From positions 184,213 through 248,212 of the forward strand of contig JACBXO010000005.1 of assembly GCA_015863195.1 (NCBI GenBank): a DNA stretch of 64,000 bases, written 5' to 3'. The DNA is from Aerococcaceae bacterium DSM 111022 (GTDB taxonomy: Bacteria; Bacillota; Bacilli; Lactobacillales; Aerococcaceae). Position 1 is the stretch's first letter. Each line of letters begins with the position of its first letter. A program made the position numbers and the translations under genes. Shown in pieces: positions 1-8,440 of the stretch. The notes below the pieces were generated by a model. That model worked only from the letters and a program-made list of their open reading frames with translations, had not been told where the DNA came from and ran no database searches.

Positions 1-1
1 A

Positions 2-1573
2 ATTGGAGTGTCAAATCGTTCAGAAGAACCTATGTTAACGCAAATATCTGCGAATGATTATGAAGTGAATGAAGATAGTCCAGTGCTTGATATGGAGGTT
101 ATGCCATGGTTTTATGGAAGCCCTAATGTCGAGCCGGTAGCTCAATACTCGAATGCGCGCAAGGCTACTTTAGTCCGTGAAGAGTCTGTTAATGGTTTTT
201 CTTGGCGAGAAGTCTCTGGTGACGTTTTATTATATCAGTATGATGAGCTTTATACAGGATTCCATTCAACCTTATTTGATGGCTGGTATTACTTCATTGA
301 TGGTGTGATGCAAGATTTTCATATACCAAATTTAGAGACAAATCGTATGCTCTTAAACCGTAAAATTATTAATGACTTAGTACCTGTCGTACGTCCAAAT
401 CTGGTATTTGTTGAGCCGTTAGGGAATTTTTCTCAGTTACTAGAAGTTAAACCAGTATCTTATCCAATTTTATATAAAAACACTGAAAACTTAATATTAA
501 CTTCACCACCAGGAACAAGAGGTTCAAGACTACTAACAACGACCGCAGACTTTGAAGATATTCCTATGGAAGTAGTTGAAGAAGCGACTACTTTTGATGG
601 TGAGTGGCTACATGTTTATATTGGTTATGATGAGCTAGGGTGGATTAAGAAAGATGACACCGGTACAGACTATGTGTCTACTTATTATAGTGAACGTGAA
701 CTACTAGATACTATTGAAGCAGTTTTAGCAGAAGAATTAAGTTATATTAATGCTCGAGTGGGGGCTTCATTTGTTAATAATGAAACAATGAGTCAAATAT
801 CAGTGAATAACCAAGTATTCTTCCCGGCAAGTACACAAAAAATCTATGTCCTTGGAGAACTATATCATCAGTATTCTACAGGAGAATTAGATCCGTATGA
901 ATCAACAATGACTTTATATAATTCTGATAAAGTGCCTGGAGCAGGAATTATTGCAGGTTACCCTGAAGGTACAGTATTTACATTGGATGAGTTAGTGAAT
1001 TTAGTTGTTGTTTATAGTGATAATACAGCAGCAAACTTACTTATTGATGCGGTTGGAGGTAGTGAAACAATTAATCCTCACGTCCATCAACTTGGATTAT
1101 ATGATACTTATGTAAATGGTAAGTATTACCATGATGCTTACTTTACGACCACGCCAGAAGATGCGGCGCGTTATTTTGCTTTACTCTATAATAATCAATT
1201 AAATGGTGAACCATATGACGAGATGCTGATCAACAAATTCTATATGAATTCCCATACTTTCTTGAGAAGTTATTTATGGGGGGCTAATGGTTGGAATAAA
1301 TCAGGATTAGGTGGAACAGAACAAAATGATGTAGCGACCTTTGTTACAGATTATGGGTCTTACTCTATCGCGGTTTACACAGCGGAACCATGGAATTATG
1401 ATGCTATTGGTAATCAAGTTGGTAGTTTGTCTGCTAGAGTTTATGATGTCTTTAATGAAATTCGTTCTCAACTTTGGATAACGGTTGATGAAACAGAAGT
1501 AACGGATGATGCTCAAGAAGTAAGTTATGAAGAAACTTATACTGAAGAGACATCTAGTTACGATGAATGGTAA
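2..1573 (+). CDS. Secreted serine hydrolase, class A beta-lactamase-like, 5' truncated
   Basis: The reading frame is open to the window edge, so the start and any signal peptide are probably missing; the first usable codon is a GTG at 8 without a clear ribosome site. Numbered from that GTG, residues about 125-225 look like GW/SH3-type wall-binding modules. The C-terminal half is a beta-lactamase-fold serine hydrolase: S275-T-Q-K278 (SxxK), S337-D-N and K431-S-G match the three class A active-site motifs. The family includes class A beta-lactamases and cell-wall-associated serine hydrolases. The wall-binding module and acidic tail argue for a wall role rather than antibiotic resistance. A strong hairpin follows immediately. 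Confidence 0.75.
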   Translation: MGVSNRSEEPMLTQISANDYEVNEDSPVLDMEVMPWFYGSPNVEPVAQYSNARKATLVREESVNGFSWREVSGDVLLYQYDELYTGFHSTLFDGWYYFIDGVMQDFHIPNLETNRMLLNRKIINDLVPVVRPNLVFVEPLGNFSQLLEVKPVSYPILYKNTENLILTSPPGTRGSRLLTTTADFEDIPMEVVEEATTFDGEWLHVYIGYDELGWIKKDDTGTDYVSTYYSERELLDTIEAVLAEELSYINARVGASFVNNETMSQISVNNQVFFPASTQKIYVLGELYHQYSTGELDPYESTMTLYNSDKVPGAGIIAGYPEGTVFTLDELVNLVVVYSDNTAANLLIDAVGGSETINPHVHQLGLYDTYVNGKYYHDAYFTTTPEDAARYFALLYNNQLNGEPYDEMLINKFYMNSHTFLRSYLWGANGWNKSGLGGTEQNDVATFVTDYGSYSIAVYTAEPWNYDAIGNQVGSLSARVYDVFNEIRSQLWITVDETEVTDDAQEVSYEETYTEETSSYDEW

Positions 1574-1575
1574 AA

Positions 1576-1612
1576 AAGAAGCCTTGAACGGTTATCGTTC
1601 AAGGCTTTTTGT
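1576..1612. terminator. Bidirectional terminator
   Basis: A 12-bp stem (AAGCCTTGAACG with its complement) around a 5-base loop is flanked by A and T runs. It lies between the convergent hydrolase and binding-protein genes. Confidence 0.85.
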
Positions 1613-2583
1613 TATTTACTTAAGTCTATACCTTCTGAGGTTAAATTTTCAGGAAGGGTGATTTCTAGATTTTCAGCGGTATTACCATTATAGACAAATA
1701 GATAATCATCCATAAATTTGACCGGTAAAGTAGCTGGATCAGCACCTTCTAAAATTTGGATACCGTACTCAGCATTTTGAATACCGATATCTTTTTGTGA
1801 TAATACTAAACCAGCCAATGCGCCTTGTTCAACCATCTCTTCTACAGTTGTAATGATTGGTACACCGGCATTATCAGCTACTTCTGCTAAAGTATTAAAA
1901 GCAGAAGCGATTGTATTATCATTTCCGGCAAAGATAACATCAACATCTCCCACAAGGGACTGTGCGACCATTTGCATATCATTCGTACTAGAAATACCTT
2001 GGCTAACGAATTCGAAACCCATTTCCTTTGCTGTAGCTTCTGCTTGTTCAACTTCAGCAACAGAGTTATCTTCTGAAGTAGTATAAATCATACCAATCGT
2101 TTTAGCTTCAGGATTAAATTGTTGGATTAATTCGAATTGGACATTATGTGGTGTCATATGAGAAACCCCAGTCATATTTCCGCCAGGTTCTTCATAAGTA
2201 GCTACTAGACCAGCATCTTCAGGGTCGCGTACACCGGTTAATACAACCGGAATGTCTTCAGTGGTATTTTGGAAAGCTTGTGCCACCGGTGTAGAAATTG
2301 CGAAGATAATATCAGGCTCTTGGCTTACTACTTCTTCTGTCACCATGCCCAGCATATTTATGTCACCTTCGACATTATGATATAAAACATCCATATTTTC
2401 TCCTTCGACATATCCACCAGCTTCTAAACCTTCATAAACACCGTCTTTAATCAAATCAAGTGAAGGATGACTCATCATGGTGACGATTGCGACTGTGATG
2501 TCATCTTGGGCTTTAGCTGAATTGATAGGGAATAGGGTTAATAGGGTTACCAGTAAACTCATTACTTTAATTAATTTTTTCAT
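1612..2583 (-). CDS. trpX: ABC transporter substrate-binding protein, TrpX/ABC_sub_bind family
   Basis: This 323-residue exported binding protein belongs to the ABC_sub_bind family (PF04392 type), whose best-known members are tryptophan/tyrosine importers named TrpX. An N-terminal signal peptide ends at AKA-QDD and has no lipobox cysteine. The Leu/Ile/Val-rich body with two Rossmann-like lobes (PDIIFAISTPVAQAF, VDVIFAGND) fits the family. The start follows GAAAGG. The tryptophan assignment is supported by the leader peptide upstream with two Trp codons. No permease or ATPase gene lies next to it, so it is an orphan here and must use partners encoded elsewhere. The gene symbol is by family and regulation, not by direct homology search. 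Confidence 0.8.
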   Translation of the reverse strand: MKKLIKVMSLLVTLLTLFPINSAKAQDDITVAIVTMMSHPSLDLIKDGVYEGLEAGGYVEGENMDVLYHNVEGDINMLGMVTEEVVSQEPDIIFAISTPVAQAFQNTTEDIPVVLTGVRDPEDAGLVATYEEPGGNMTGVSHMTPHNVQFELIQQFNPEAKTIGMIYTTSEDNSVAEVEQAEATAKEMGFEFVSQGISSTNDMQMVAQSLVGDVDVIFAGNDNTIASAFNTLAEVADNAGVPIITTVEEMVEQGALAGLVLSQKDIGIQNAEYGIQILEGADPATLPVKFMDDYLFVYNGNTAENLEITLPENLTSEGIDLSK

Positions 2584-2599
2584 TGATTTTTCCTTTCAA

Positions 2600-2638
2600 A
2601 TAAAAATGGACCGCAGCATACATTTTATGCACCGGTCC
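2600..2638 (-). terminator. Second attenuator hairpin before trpX
   Basis: On the minus strand GGACCG pairs with CGGTCC around a GCATA/TATGC inner stem, followed by ATTTTTATTT. It sits just before the trpX ribosome site. Its 5' arm (GCATAAAATGT) is exactly complementary to the 3' arm of the preceding hairpin, so the two terminators can also exclude each other. Confidence 0.75.
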
Positions 2639-2640
2639 AT

Positions 2641-2678
2641 AAAAAATACCGCATAAAATGTTTTCACATCTATGCGGT
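2641..2678 (-). terminator. First attenuator terminator of the Trp leader
   Basis: ACCGCATA pairs with TATGCGGT, with an inner stem and GAAA-type loop, followed by a run of six T on the minus strand. This is the canonical terminator of the leader. Confidence 0.85.
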
Positions 2679-2731
2679 AAACTTGTAAGCCACATAGATA
2701 CAGTTCAGTTAATGATAAACTGGGCTGTATC
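2668..2731 (-). promoter_or_regulatory. Anti-terminator elements of the Trp attenuator
   Basis: Two alternative structures lie here. One is a hairpin with arms GATACAG/CTGTATC and an inner CAGTT/AACTG stem (2697-2731). The other is a 7-bp pairing of 2693-2699 with 2668-2674 (ATCTATG with CATAGAT). The second uses bases of both the first hairpin and the terminator's 5' arm, so ribosome position on the leader peptide could choose between them. Folding is by eye. Confidence 0.6.
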
Positions 2732-2756
2732 CTTGTATTTGATCCAAGTCTACAAC

Positions 2757-2810
2757 CTAACTATGCCAGCCTTGCCAGCTATTCATTTGTAAGTGATTGA
2801 ATTGAATCAT
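2757..2810 (-). CDS. Trp leader peptide, 17 aa
   Basis: A 17-codon frame with a good ribosome site (AAAGGAG, nine bases before ATG) encodes MIQFNHLQMNSWQGWHS, with Trp at codons 12 and 15 (TGG at 2775-2777 and 2766-2768). It lies between a good promoter and two terminator hairpins. This is the layout of transcription attenuation by a leader peptide: scarce charged Trp-tRNA would stall the ribosome and let transcription continue into trpX. Confidence 0.8.
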   Translation of the reverse strand: MIQFNHLQMNSWQGWHS

Positions 2811-2840
2811 TTTTAGTGGCTCCTTTCTTTTGATGAGTTT

Positions 2841-2869
2841 ATTGTATTAGAAATGAATTAGAAAATCAA
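2841..2869 (-). promoter_or_regulatory. Promoter of the Trp leader and trpX
   Basis: TTGATT and TACAAT are separated by 17 bases on the minus strand. The expected transcript start is about 20 bases before the leader-peptide ribosome site. Confidence 0.75.
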
Positions 2870-2895
2870 CTGTTTAGTGATAAAAAACAAATTAA

Positions 2896-3243
2896 TTATA
2901 ATGATTCGACATATTTTTTAACATCAGGTCCTAGTAACACTTGATCATCAAATAGTAGAATTGGTCGTTTCATTAACATACCGTCAGTTTGGAGTAATTC
3001 ATATTGTTCTTCATCTGACATATTATTGATTTTATCTTTTAAATTCAACTCACGGTATAAGAGTCCGCTAGTATTAAAGAAGCGTTTTAAGGGCAATTTA
3101 GATTGAATATGCCATTCTTTTATCTCATCTTTTTGGGGGTTATTTTCTTTAATGTCTCGTTTATCAAATTTCAGTCCCTTTTCCTTCATTGTTTTCTCAA
3201 TTCCCTTACAAGTTGAACATTTACTATAACAAATGAATATCAT
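2896..3243 (-). CDS. ArsC/Spx-family thioredoxin-fold protein
   Basis: This 115-residue protein has the ArsC/Spx/YffB fold. It begins MIFICYSKCSTC with a C9-x-x-C12 redox pair at the end of the first strand, and has a KRP motif near residue 92 and an LLGPD segment. Family members are arsenate-reductase-like proteins or the RNA-polymerase-binding regulator Spx. Spx is usually about 130 residues. The length and C-terminus fit the YffB/YusI-like uncharacterised branch better. It is a single-gene unit facing away from pepF. Function in this organism is not assigned. Confidence 0.75.
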   Translation of the reverse strand: MIFICYSKCSTCKGIEKTMKEKGLKFDKRDIKENNPQKDEIKEWHIQSKLPLKRFFNTSGLLYRELNLKDKINNMSDEEQYELLQTDGMLMKRPILLFDDQVLLGPDVKKYVESL

Positions 3244-3339
3244 TATTTTTCACCGCCTTGTATAATAATTTACAATATTAATTATACAGAAATTTAAGGC
3301 GGGGAGCGCAAATAGTTACTTGGAAACGATTCCCTGTGT

Positions 3340-3345
3340 TAGAAT
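3340..3345 (+). promoter_or_regulatory. Extended -10 box of pepF
   Basis: TGTTAGAAT gives a TGn-extended -10 box 31 bases before pepF. The same TGTTAGAAT string precedes the phosphatase gene at 6769-6777. The -35 is weak (TTACTT). Confidence 0.5.
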
Positions 3346-3376
3346 AGATGAATAGAACAATTAGAGGAGTGTAAGT

Positions 3377-5176
3377 ATGAGCCAAACAGAATTACAACAA
3401 CGTGATAAAATGAACCCAGATTATCAATGGGATTTAACAACTTTTTTTGCTTCTGACGAAGCACATGAGGCAGCGTTCAAAGAAGCTGCCGAAGAAATTA
3501 AAGGATTAGCTAATTATCAAGGAACTTTAGGTGAGAGCTCGAATCAATTATTAAAAGCACTTGAAAACATTTTAGCGGTTGCTCGAAAAGTAAGTAACGT
3601 TTATGGATATGCGCATTTAAAAAATGACCAAGATCAATCTAATGATACTTATCAAACAATGGAAGCGCGTAGTTTACAATTATACTCGCAGTTTGGACAG
3701 ACAATTGCTTTCTTTGAACCTGAATTAATGGCGATTGAACCAGAGAAATTAGAACAATATATTAATGACAATGAAGAATTGTCCTTTTACAAACAATATA
3801 TCGAAGATATGGTTCGTGGACGTGACCATGTTCTTACAGCGGAAGAAGAAGGTTTAATCGCACAAGCTTCTGAAATCTTTGGTAACCCACAGAAAACATT
3901 TAGTTTATTAACAAATGCAGACTTTTCTTTCCCAACAACTAAGAATGAAGAAGGCCAGCAGGTTCCATTAACGGATGGTTCATATATTCGTTTCTTGGAA
4001 TCAACTGACCGTAGTGTGCGGAAAGAAGCTTTCGAGAAATATTACAGTGTTTATAAGCAGTATGCCAACACAATTGCTTCTACCTTAGGCGGTCAAATGA
4101 AAGTTGCTAACTTTAATGCAAAAGTGCATAAGTACGATTCTGCAAGACAAGCTGCTTTAGCAAATAATAATATACCTGAATCAGTATATGATACATTAGT
4201 TGAAGCAATTAATGATAATGCTAATTTATTACATGAATATACTGCAATGCGCCGGGATTTATTGGGTGTAGATCAATTAGAATTTTATGATATTTATACT
4301 CCGCTATTAGGAGAAGCTCCTCTATCTTTTACTTATGATGAATCGAAAGAGATTGTCTTAAAAGCATTGGCACCATTAGGTGAAGATTATTTAGAAATTA
4401 TTGAGAAAGCTTTCGATGAGCGTTGGATTGATGTTTATGAAAATAAAGGTAAACGTGGTGGCGCTTACTCATCAGGGACATATGATAGTAAGCCCTATAT
4501 TTTAATGAACTGGCAAAATACACTAAATACACTTTACACTCTCGTACATGAATTAGGGCATAGTGTTCATAGTTATTTATCACGTCAAAATCAAGAATAT
4601 GTTTATAGCGGGTACTCAATCTTTGTTGCTGAAATTGCGTCAACTACAAATGAAAATTTATTGACTAGCTATTTATTGGATACTTATTCAGATAAGAATA
4701 TCCAACTATACATCATTAATCATTTCTTAGATTCAATTAAATCAACTGTTTATCGTCAAACACAATTTGCAGAATTTGAGCATTTTATGCATGTTCAAGA
4801 CCAGGAAGGTCAACCATTAACAGCAGAATTCTTAACAAACGCTTACCGTGAACTAAATGCTCGTTATTACGGTAAAGCAATTAATTCAGACTCTGAAATT
4901 GCGTATGAGTGGGCACGTATTCCACATTTCTACTTGGGATATTATGTTTATCAATATGCAACTGGATTTGCAGCAGCGACTTATTTTGCTTCAAAAATTT
5001 ATCAAAGAGACCAAGATGTTACGGACAAGTATTTAACTTTCCTTAAATCTGGTTCGAGTGATTATCCAATCGAGACAATGAAAAAAGCTGGATTAGATAT
5101 GACGCAACGAGATTATATCGATGCAACATTAGAATTATTCAAAGATCGATTAGCTGAATTTAAATCATTAATTTAA
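3377..5176 (+). CDS. pepF: Oligoendopeptidase F
   Basis: This 599-residue cytoplasmic M3-family zinc peptidase degrades oligopeptides taken up or made during protein turnover. The zinc motif H391-E-L-G-H395 is present and is followed by a C-terminal helical domain with the family's YVYQYATGF segment. Length matches lactic-acid bacterial PepF (about 600). It starts at ATG after GAGGAGTG and ends at a strong terminator, so it is monocistronic. Confidence 0.95.
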   Translation: MSQTELQQRDKMNPDYQWDLTTFFASDEAHEAAFKEAAEEIKGLANYQGTLGESSNQLLKALENILAVARKVSNVYGYAHLKNDQDQSNDTYQTMEARSLQLYSQFGQTIAFFEPELMAIEPEKLEQYINDNEELSFYKQYIEDMVRGRDHVLTAEEEGLIAQASEIFGNPQKTFSLLTNADFSFPTTKNEEGQQVPLTDGSYIRFLESTDRSVRKEAFEKYYSVYKQYANTIASTLGGQMKVANFNAKVHKYDSARQAALANNNIPESVYDTLVEAINDNANLLHEYTAMRRDLLGVDQLEFYDIYTPLLGEAPLSFTYDESKEIVLKALAPLGEDYLEIIEKAFDERWIDVYENKGKRGGAYSSGTYDSKPYILMNWQNTLNTLYTLVHELGHSVHSYLSRQNQEYVYSGYSIFVAEIASTTNENLLTSYLLDTYSDKNIQLYIINHFLDSIKSTVYRQTQFAEFEHFMHVQDQEGQPLTAEFLTNAYRELNARYYGKAINSDSEIAYEWARIPHFYLGYYVYQYATGFAAATYFASKIYQRDQDVTDKYLTFLKSGSSDYPIETMKKAGLDMTQRDYIDATLELFKDRLAEFKSLI

Positions 5177-5197
5177 AATAATCTGACTAACTATTTA

Positions 5198-5236
5198 AAA
5201 CTAGACTTATTGTACTTTCAATAGGTCTAGTTTTTT
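5198..5236 (+). terminator. Terminator of pepF
   Basis: AAACTAGAC and GTCTAGTTT form a stem extended by TTATTG/CAATAG, followed by six T. Confidence 0.85.
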
Positions 5237-5298
5237 ACTTCATTAATACTGTAATAACAGTGTTATTAGTTGTTTTTGAAGAGTTTTCCGGTCATTAT

Positions 5299-5315
5299 TG
5301 TTACATTTTTGTTAC
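5299..5315 (+). promoter_or_regulatory. WalR (YycF/VicR) box
   Basis: TGTTAC-N5-TGTTAC is an exact match to the WalR direct-repeat consensus TGTWAH-N5-TGTWAH. It lies about 170 bases before a LysM wall enzyme, the kind of gene WalR typically controls. No walRK gene is in the window. Confidence 0.65.
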
Positions 5316-5425
5316 AAAGGGGGCATTTGAGTTACAAACTTACATAGGTTTATTAAGCGTTATTAACAAGACGCCTTCAAGGGTTCACACAGAATAAAAA
5401 TCTGCTATTATTAATGTCATACAAA

Positions 5426-5443
5426 ACAGAGGGGTTTCTCTGT
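5426..5443 (+). other. Small hairpin in the 5' leader of the LysM gene
   Basis: ACAGAG-GGGTTT-CTCTGT is a perfect 6-bp stem ending about seven bases before the ribosome site. It has no T run. It might affect mRNA stability or translation. Confidence 0.4.
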
Positions 5444-5470
5444 GAATCAAAAAGGAGATTTATCTTACTT

Positions 5471-6706
5471 ATGAAGAAGACTTTAAAATTAACAGCAGCT
5501 GCAGTTATGTCAGCAGCAGCTATGAATTTTATGAATATAACAACATATGCTCAAACAGCTGGAGAGGGAATTTCTAACTGGGCACGTCGCTCACAAGATG
5601 AAGTGAATGCACACGTTATGGATATTTTAGAAGACGGATCAATTCGTTATGAAATCCAACCAGGTGATACTTTATCAGCCATTGCTGAAGCATTACAAAT
5701 GTCTACAGAATTATTAGCAGCATTAAATAACATTGAAAATCCAGATTTAATTCATGCAGGATCAACTTTAGTATTTAACGAAACAGAACAAACAGTCGTT
5801 ATTGAAAACGAAGGTAGCGAGTCTGTTGAAGTTACAGCTGAAGCAACACCAGCACCTGTAACAGAAGTTGCGGTTGTTGAAGAAGTTGCAGAGTGGGTAA
5901 CACCAGAAGTTGAAGAAACGGTTGTTGCAACAGAAGAAGTAGCACCAGTTGAAGAAACTGTTGTTGCAGCAGAAGAAGTGGCATCAGTTGAAGATACGAT
6001 GGTTGCTACAGCAGAAACTGCATCAGTAGAAGTTGTCGAAGAAGTTGGCGAATGGGTTACATTCGAAGAAACAACAGAAGCTGTCGAACCTACAACTGAA
6101 GAGGTTGTTTACGAAGAAACTGAAACTGTAGTTGAAGAAACACCGGTTGTTGAAGAGGAAATCGTAGAAGAGCCTGTAATCGAAGAAACTCCTGTTGTTG
6201 AAGAGGAAATCGTAGAAGAGCCTGTAGTTGAAGAAACACCTGTTGTTGAAGAGGAAATCGAAGAACAGCCTGTAGTTGAAGAAACACCAATCGTAGAGGA
6301 GCCTATAATCGAGGAACCAGTATACGAAGAACCTGTAGTAGAAGAACCAGTATATGAAGAGCCTGTGGTTGAAGAACCAGTTTATGAAGAACCTGCGGTT
6401 GATACTTCAATCCCATCTCATTTACAAGAATTAGCTTCATATCCAGAAAATGCTGGGTTATCTACAGCGGCATTAGAAGCTAAATACGAAATTCGTCGCC
6501 GTGAGTCAACTCATAACTATGACGTTTATTCAGTATCAGGTAACCACTATGGAGCATACCAAATGCTAGATTCATACTTCACAACTTATGGAGATGGAAC
6601 TACTTCAGTAAGTAGTCAAGAAGCAGCATCAAATGGCTATGTTTTAGAGCGTTACGGATCTTGGGAAGCTGCTTTAGCAGCACATAATAGCCAAGGTTGG
6701 TATTAA
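5471..6706 (+). CDS. Secreted LysM protein with transglycosylase-like C-terminus
   Basis: I chose ATG 5471, after AAAGGAGAT, because it begins a clean signal peptide (MKKTLKLTAAAVMSAAA, cleavage near TYA-QTA). This gives 411 residues. A LysM domain covers about 55-105 (YEIQPGDTLSAIAEAL). It is followed by about 200 residues of Glu/Val/Pro repeats built on VVEE and VEEPVYEEP units. The C-terminal 95 residues (IRRRESTHNYDVYSVSGNHYGAYQ ending in HNSQGWY) resemble the Apf/IsaA-type lysozyme-like transglycosylase domain, with Glu in RRREST the likely acid. It probably binds and trims peptidoglycan. A paralogue with the same front half but another C-terminus lies at 22969. Confidence 0.85.
   Translation: MKKTLKLTAAAVMSAAAMNFMNITTYAQTAGEGISNWARRSQDEVNAHVMDILEDGSIRYEIQPGDTLSAIAEALQMSTELLAALNNIENPDLIHAGSTLVFNETEQTVVIENEGSESVEVTAEATPAPVTEVAVVEEVAEWVTPEVEETVVATEEVAPVEETVVAAEEVASVEDTMVATAETASVEVVEEVGEWVTFEETTEAVEPTTEEVVYEETETVVEETPVVEEEIVEEPVIEETPVVEEEIVEEPVVEETPVVEEEIEEQPVVEETPIVEEPIIEEPVYEEPVVEEPVYEEPVVEEPVYEEPAVDTSIPSHLQELASYPENAGLSTAALEAKYEIRRRESTHNYDVYSVSGNHYGAYQMLDSYFTTYGDGTTSVSSQEAASNGYVLERYGSWEAALAAHNSQGWY
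5920..6400 (+). repeat. Glu/Val/Pro coding repeats in the LysM linker
   Basis: Tandem degenerate units encode EETPVVEEEIVEEPV- and EEPVYEEPVV-type peptides. A long open frame on the minus strand (6090-6290) is only a shadow of this repeat. Confidence 0.8.
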
Positions 6707-6715
6707 AAACATTCA

Positions 6716-6758
6716 AAAACTACTTTAAAGCGAATGCTTTAGGGTAGTTTTTTTTTTA
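6716..6758 (+). terminator. Terminator after the LysM gene
   Basis: AACTACTTTAAAGC pairs with GCTTTAGGGTAGTT and is followed by nine T. Confidence 0.8.
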
Positions 6759-6809
6759 CGTTAAAAAGTGTTAGAATGGTATAGGGAAATTTAATGAAGG
6801 AGGGATTTT

Positions 6810-8369
6810 TTGGACTATCGTATTAATATAATATACACCAGTGATACACATGGCTTTTGGCAAAAACGTCAAGATGACCATGAACACTCTTTATTAAATA
6901 CCGCGGGAGCCATTAAGAACTTAAAAACTCATTTCAAGGCAATTGGAGAACCTTATATTACGATTGATTTGGGAGATTTTATTCAAGGCTCAAGCTTTGC
7001 GACCTATTTAAATCAAGAGAATGGAGATGGGACGGTATTTGCACGTGCCATGAATCACATTGGTTATGATTATCAAATGCTAGGAAATCATGAGTTTAAT
7101 TTTGGTTTAGATTATCTTAAACCAATTTTGAATAATCTAAAAGCGGAGATATTAACAAATAATATCATTGACATAGATTCAGGAAAACCAGCCTTAGGCG
7201 TTCCGTATGCAATTCATGAAATTGATGAATTAAAAGTAGGAATTATTGGTACAACGACGCATTATATCCCGAATTGGGAGCGTGAAGAAAATTATGCTGG
7301 ATTAACTTTTTTAGATGCTTTCGAAGAAACTAAAAAAGCAGCAGAAATGTTAAGACCTCAGGTCGATATTTTAATCGTAGGGTATCATGGAGGATTTGAA
7401 AGCGACATTGATACTGGGACGCCATTAGAAGCTCAAACAGGAGAAAACCAAGCGTACCGCATGTTATCAGAAATTGAAGGGATTGATGTCTTATTAACTG
7501 GGCATCAACATCGCTTAATCAATCAAAATTCTAAGCATACAATCACAATGCAGCCAGGATTTGCCGGCGCTTTTATAGGACATGTTAGTTTAGAAATTAC
7601 GGATAATAAATTAACTGCGATGACGAGTCAATTAATCGATACAAATGACTTTGAAGCAGACAGAAGTTTAATCGAAGTAATGCAACGTGAATTTAGCAAT
7701 GCATCAAAATGGTTAGGTAATGTTTTAGGTAATGCACCGATCGTAGTTCCTACCGAAGACACTTTTAAAGCACGTATTCAGGGAACGCCATTTATTGAAA
7801 TGATTAATCAAATTCAGCTTGAAGAAACAGGAGCTGACTTTAGTGCAACTACATTAATTAATGATAATTTTAGCGAATTTACAGGTGAGATTACTCGAGA
7901 ATCTTTACTAAGCACTTATCCTTACTATAATTTAATCGCTAAAGTAAAAGTGACAGGACAAGAATTGTTTGAAATTATGAATTACAATCTTAAATATGTC
8001 ACTCAAGATGCTAGAGGGAAAATCATCGTCAACCCTAACTATTTGGACCCTAAACCAAAACATTATAATTGGGATATGTATTCGGGCCTGAAGGCATTTG
8101 TTGATATGTATGCTGTAGAAGATAAACGATTAATGGCTTTAGTGGATGAGAGAACGGGTAAGTCGATTGAAAGAGATAAAGAATATACATTAGCTATTTC
8201 ACAGTACCGAGCAGTTGGGGGCGGTGACTATCATTGGTTTACACATGATAAAATAATCTCTTTCTCAGAAGTAGATATCGCGTCATTAATACCTAATGCT
8301 TTAAATTCATTTGATGCTGAAGATTGGCGAAATATTAATACTAATTATTCTCATATAAAATGGATTTAG
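6810..8369 (+). CDS. Metallophosphatase, 5'-nucleotidase/UshA family (YunD-like)
   Basis: This 519-residue protein has the calcineurin-like metal motifs in order: SDTHG (residues 10-14), DLGD, GNHEF, and GHQH near residue 230. A C-terminal 5'-nucleotidase substrate domain follows from about 320. There is no signal peptide, so it should be cytoplasmic, like the YunD branch, rather than a secreted nucleotidase. The start is TTG 6810, six bases after AAGGAGGG. Substrate is probably a nucleoside phosphate or nucleotide sugar and cannot be narrowed further. Confidence 0.85.
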   Translation: MDYRINIIYTSDTHGFWQKRQDDHEHSLLNTAGAIKNLKTHFKAIGEPYITIDLGDFIQGSSFATYLNQENGDGTVFARAMNHIGYDYQMLGNHEFNFGLDYLKPILNNLKAEILTNNIIDIDSGKPALGVPYAIHEIDELKVGIIGTTTHYIPNWEREENYAGLTFLDAFEETKKAAEMLRPQVDILIVGYHGGFESDIDTGTPLEAQTGENQAYRMLSEIEGIDVLLTGHQHRLINQNSKHTITMQPGFAGAFIGHVSLEITDNKLTAMTSQLIDTNDFEADRSLIEVMQREFSNASKWLGNVLGNAPIVVPTEDTFKARIQGTPFIEMINQIQLEETGADFSATTLINDNFSEFTGEITRESLLSTYPYYNLIAKVKVTGQELFEIMNYNLKYVTQDARGKIIVNPNYLDPKPKHYNWDMYSGLKAFVDMYAVEDKRLMALVDERTGKSIERDKEYTLAISQYRAVGGGDYHWFTHDKIISFSEVDIASLIPNALNSFDAEDWRNINTNYSHIKWI

Positions 8370-8402
8370 TTTAGGTAAAAGAGTCACAATTATTTAAAAT
8401 AT

Positions 8403-8439
8403 AAAAACCGCTCACGTGCAAATTAGTGAGCGGTTTTTG
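8403..8439. terminator. Bidirectional terminator
   Basis: AAAAACCGCTCAC pairs with GTGAGCGGTTTTT between two convergent genes. Confidence 0.85.
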
Positions 8440-8440
8440 T

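Noticed and set aside
8..1573. Beta-lactamase resistance gene
   Set aside because: The active-site motifs are shared with wall-associated serine hydrolases, and the SH3-like module and acidic tail do not fit a resistance enzyme.
2600..2880. T-box riboswitch before trpX
   Set aside because: No AGGGTGG-ACCGCG-type T-box sequence is present on the minus strand; the short Trp-containing frame and hairpins explain the leader better.
5240..5470. c-di-AMP (ydaO-type) riboswitch before the LysM gene
   Set aside because: Such riboswitches often precede wall enzymes, but the conserved core elements are absent; the WalR box is the only clear signal.
6090..6290. Minus-strand open frame inside the LysM gene
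   Set aside because: It is the reverse complement of Glu/Val/Pro repeats and has no ribosome site; the same holds for 23705-24064 on the minus strand.
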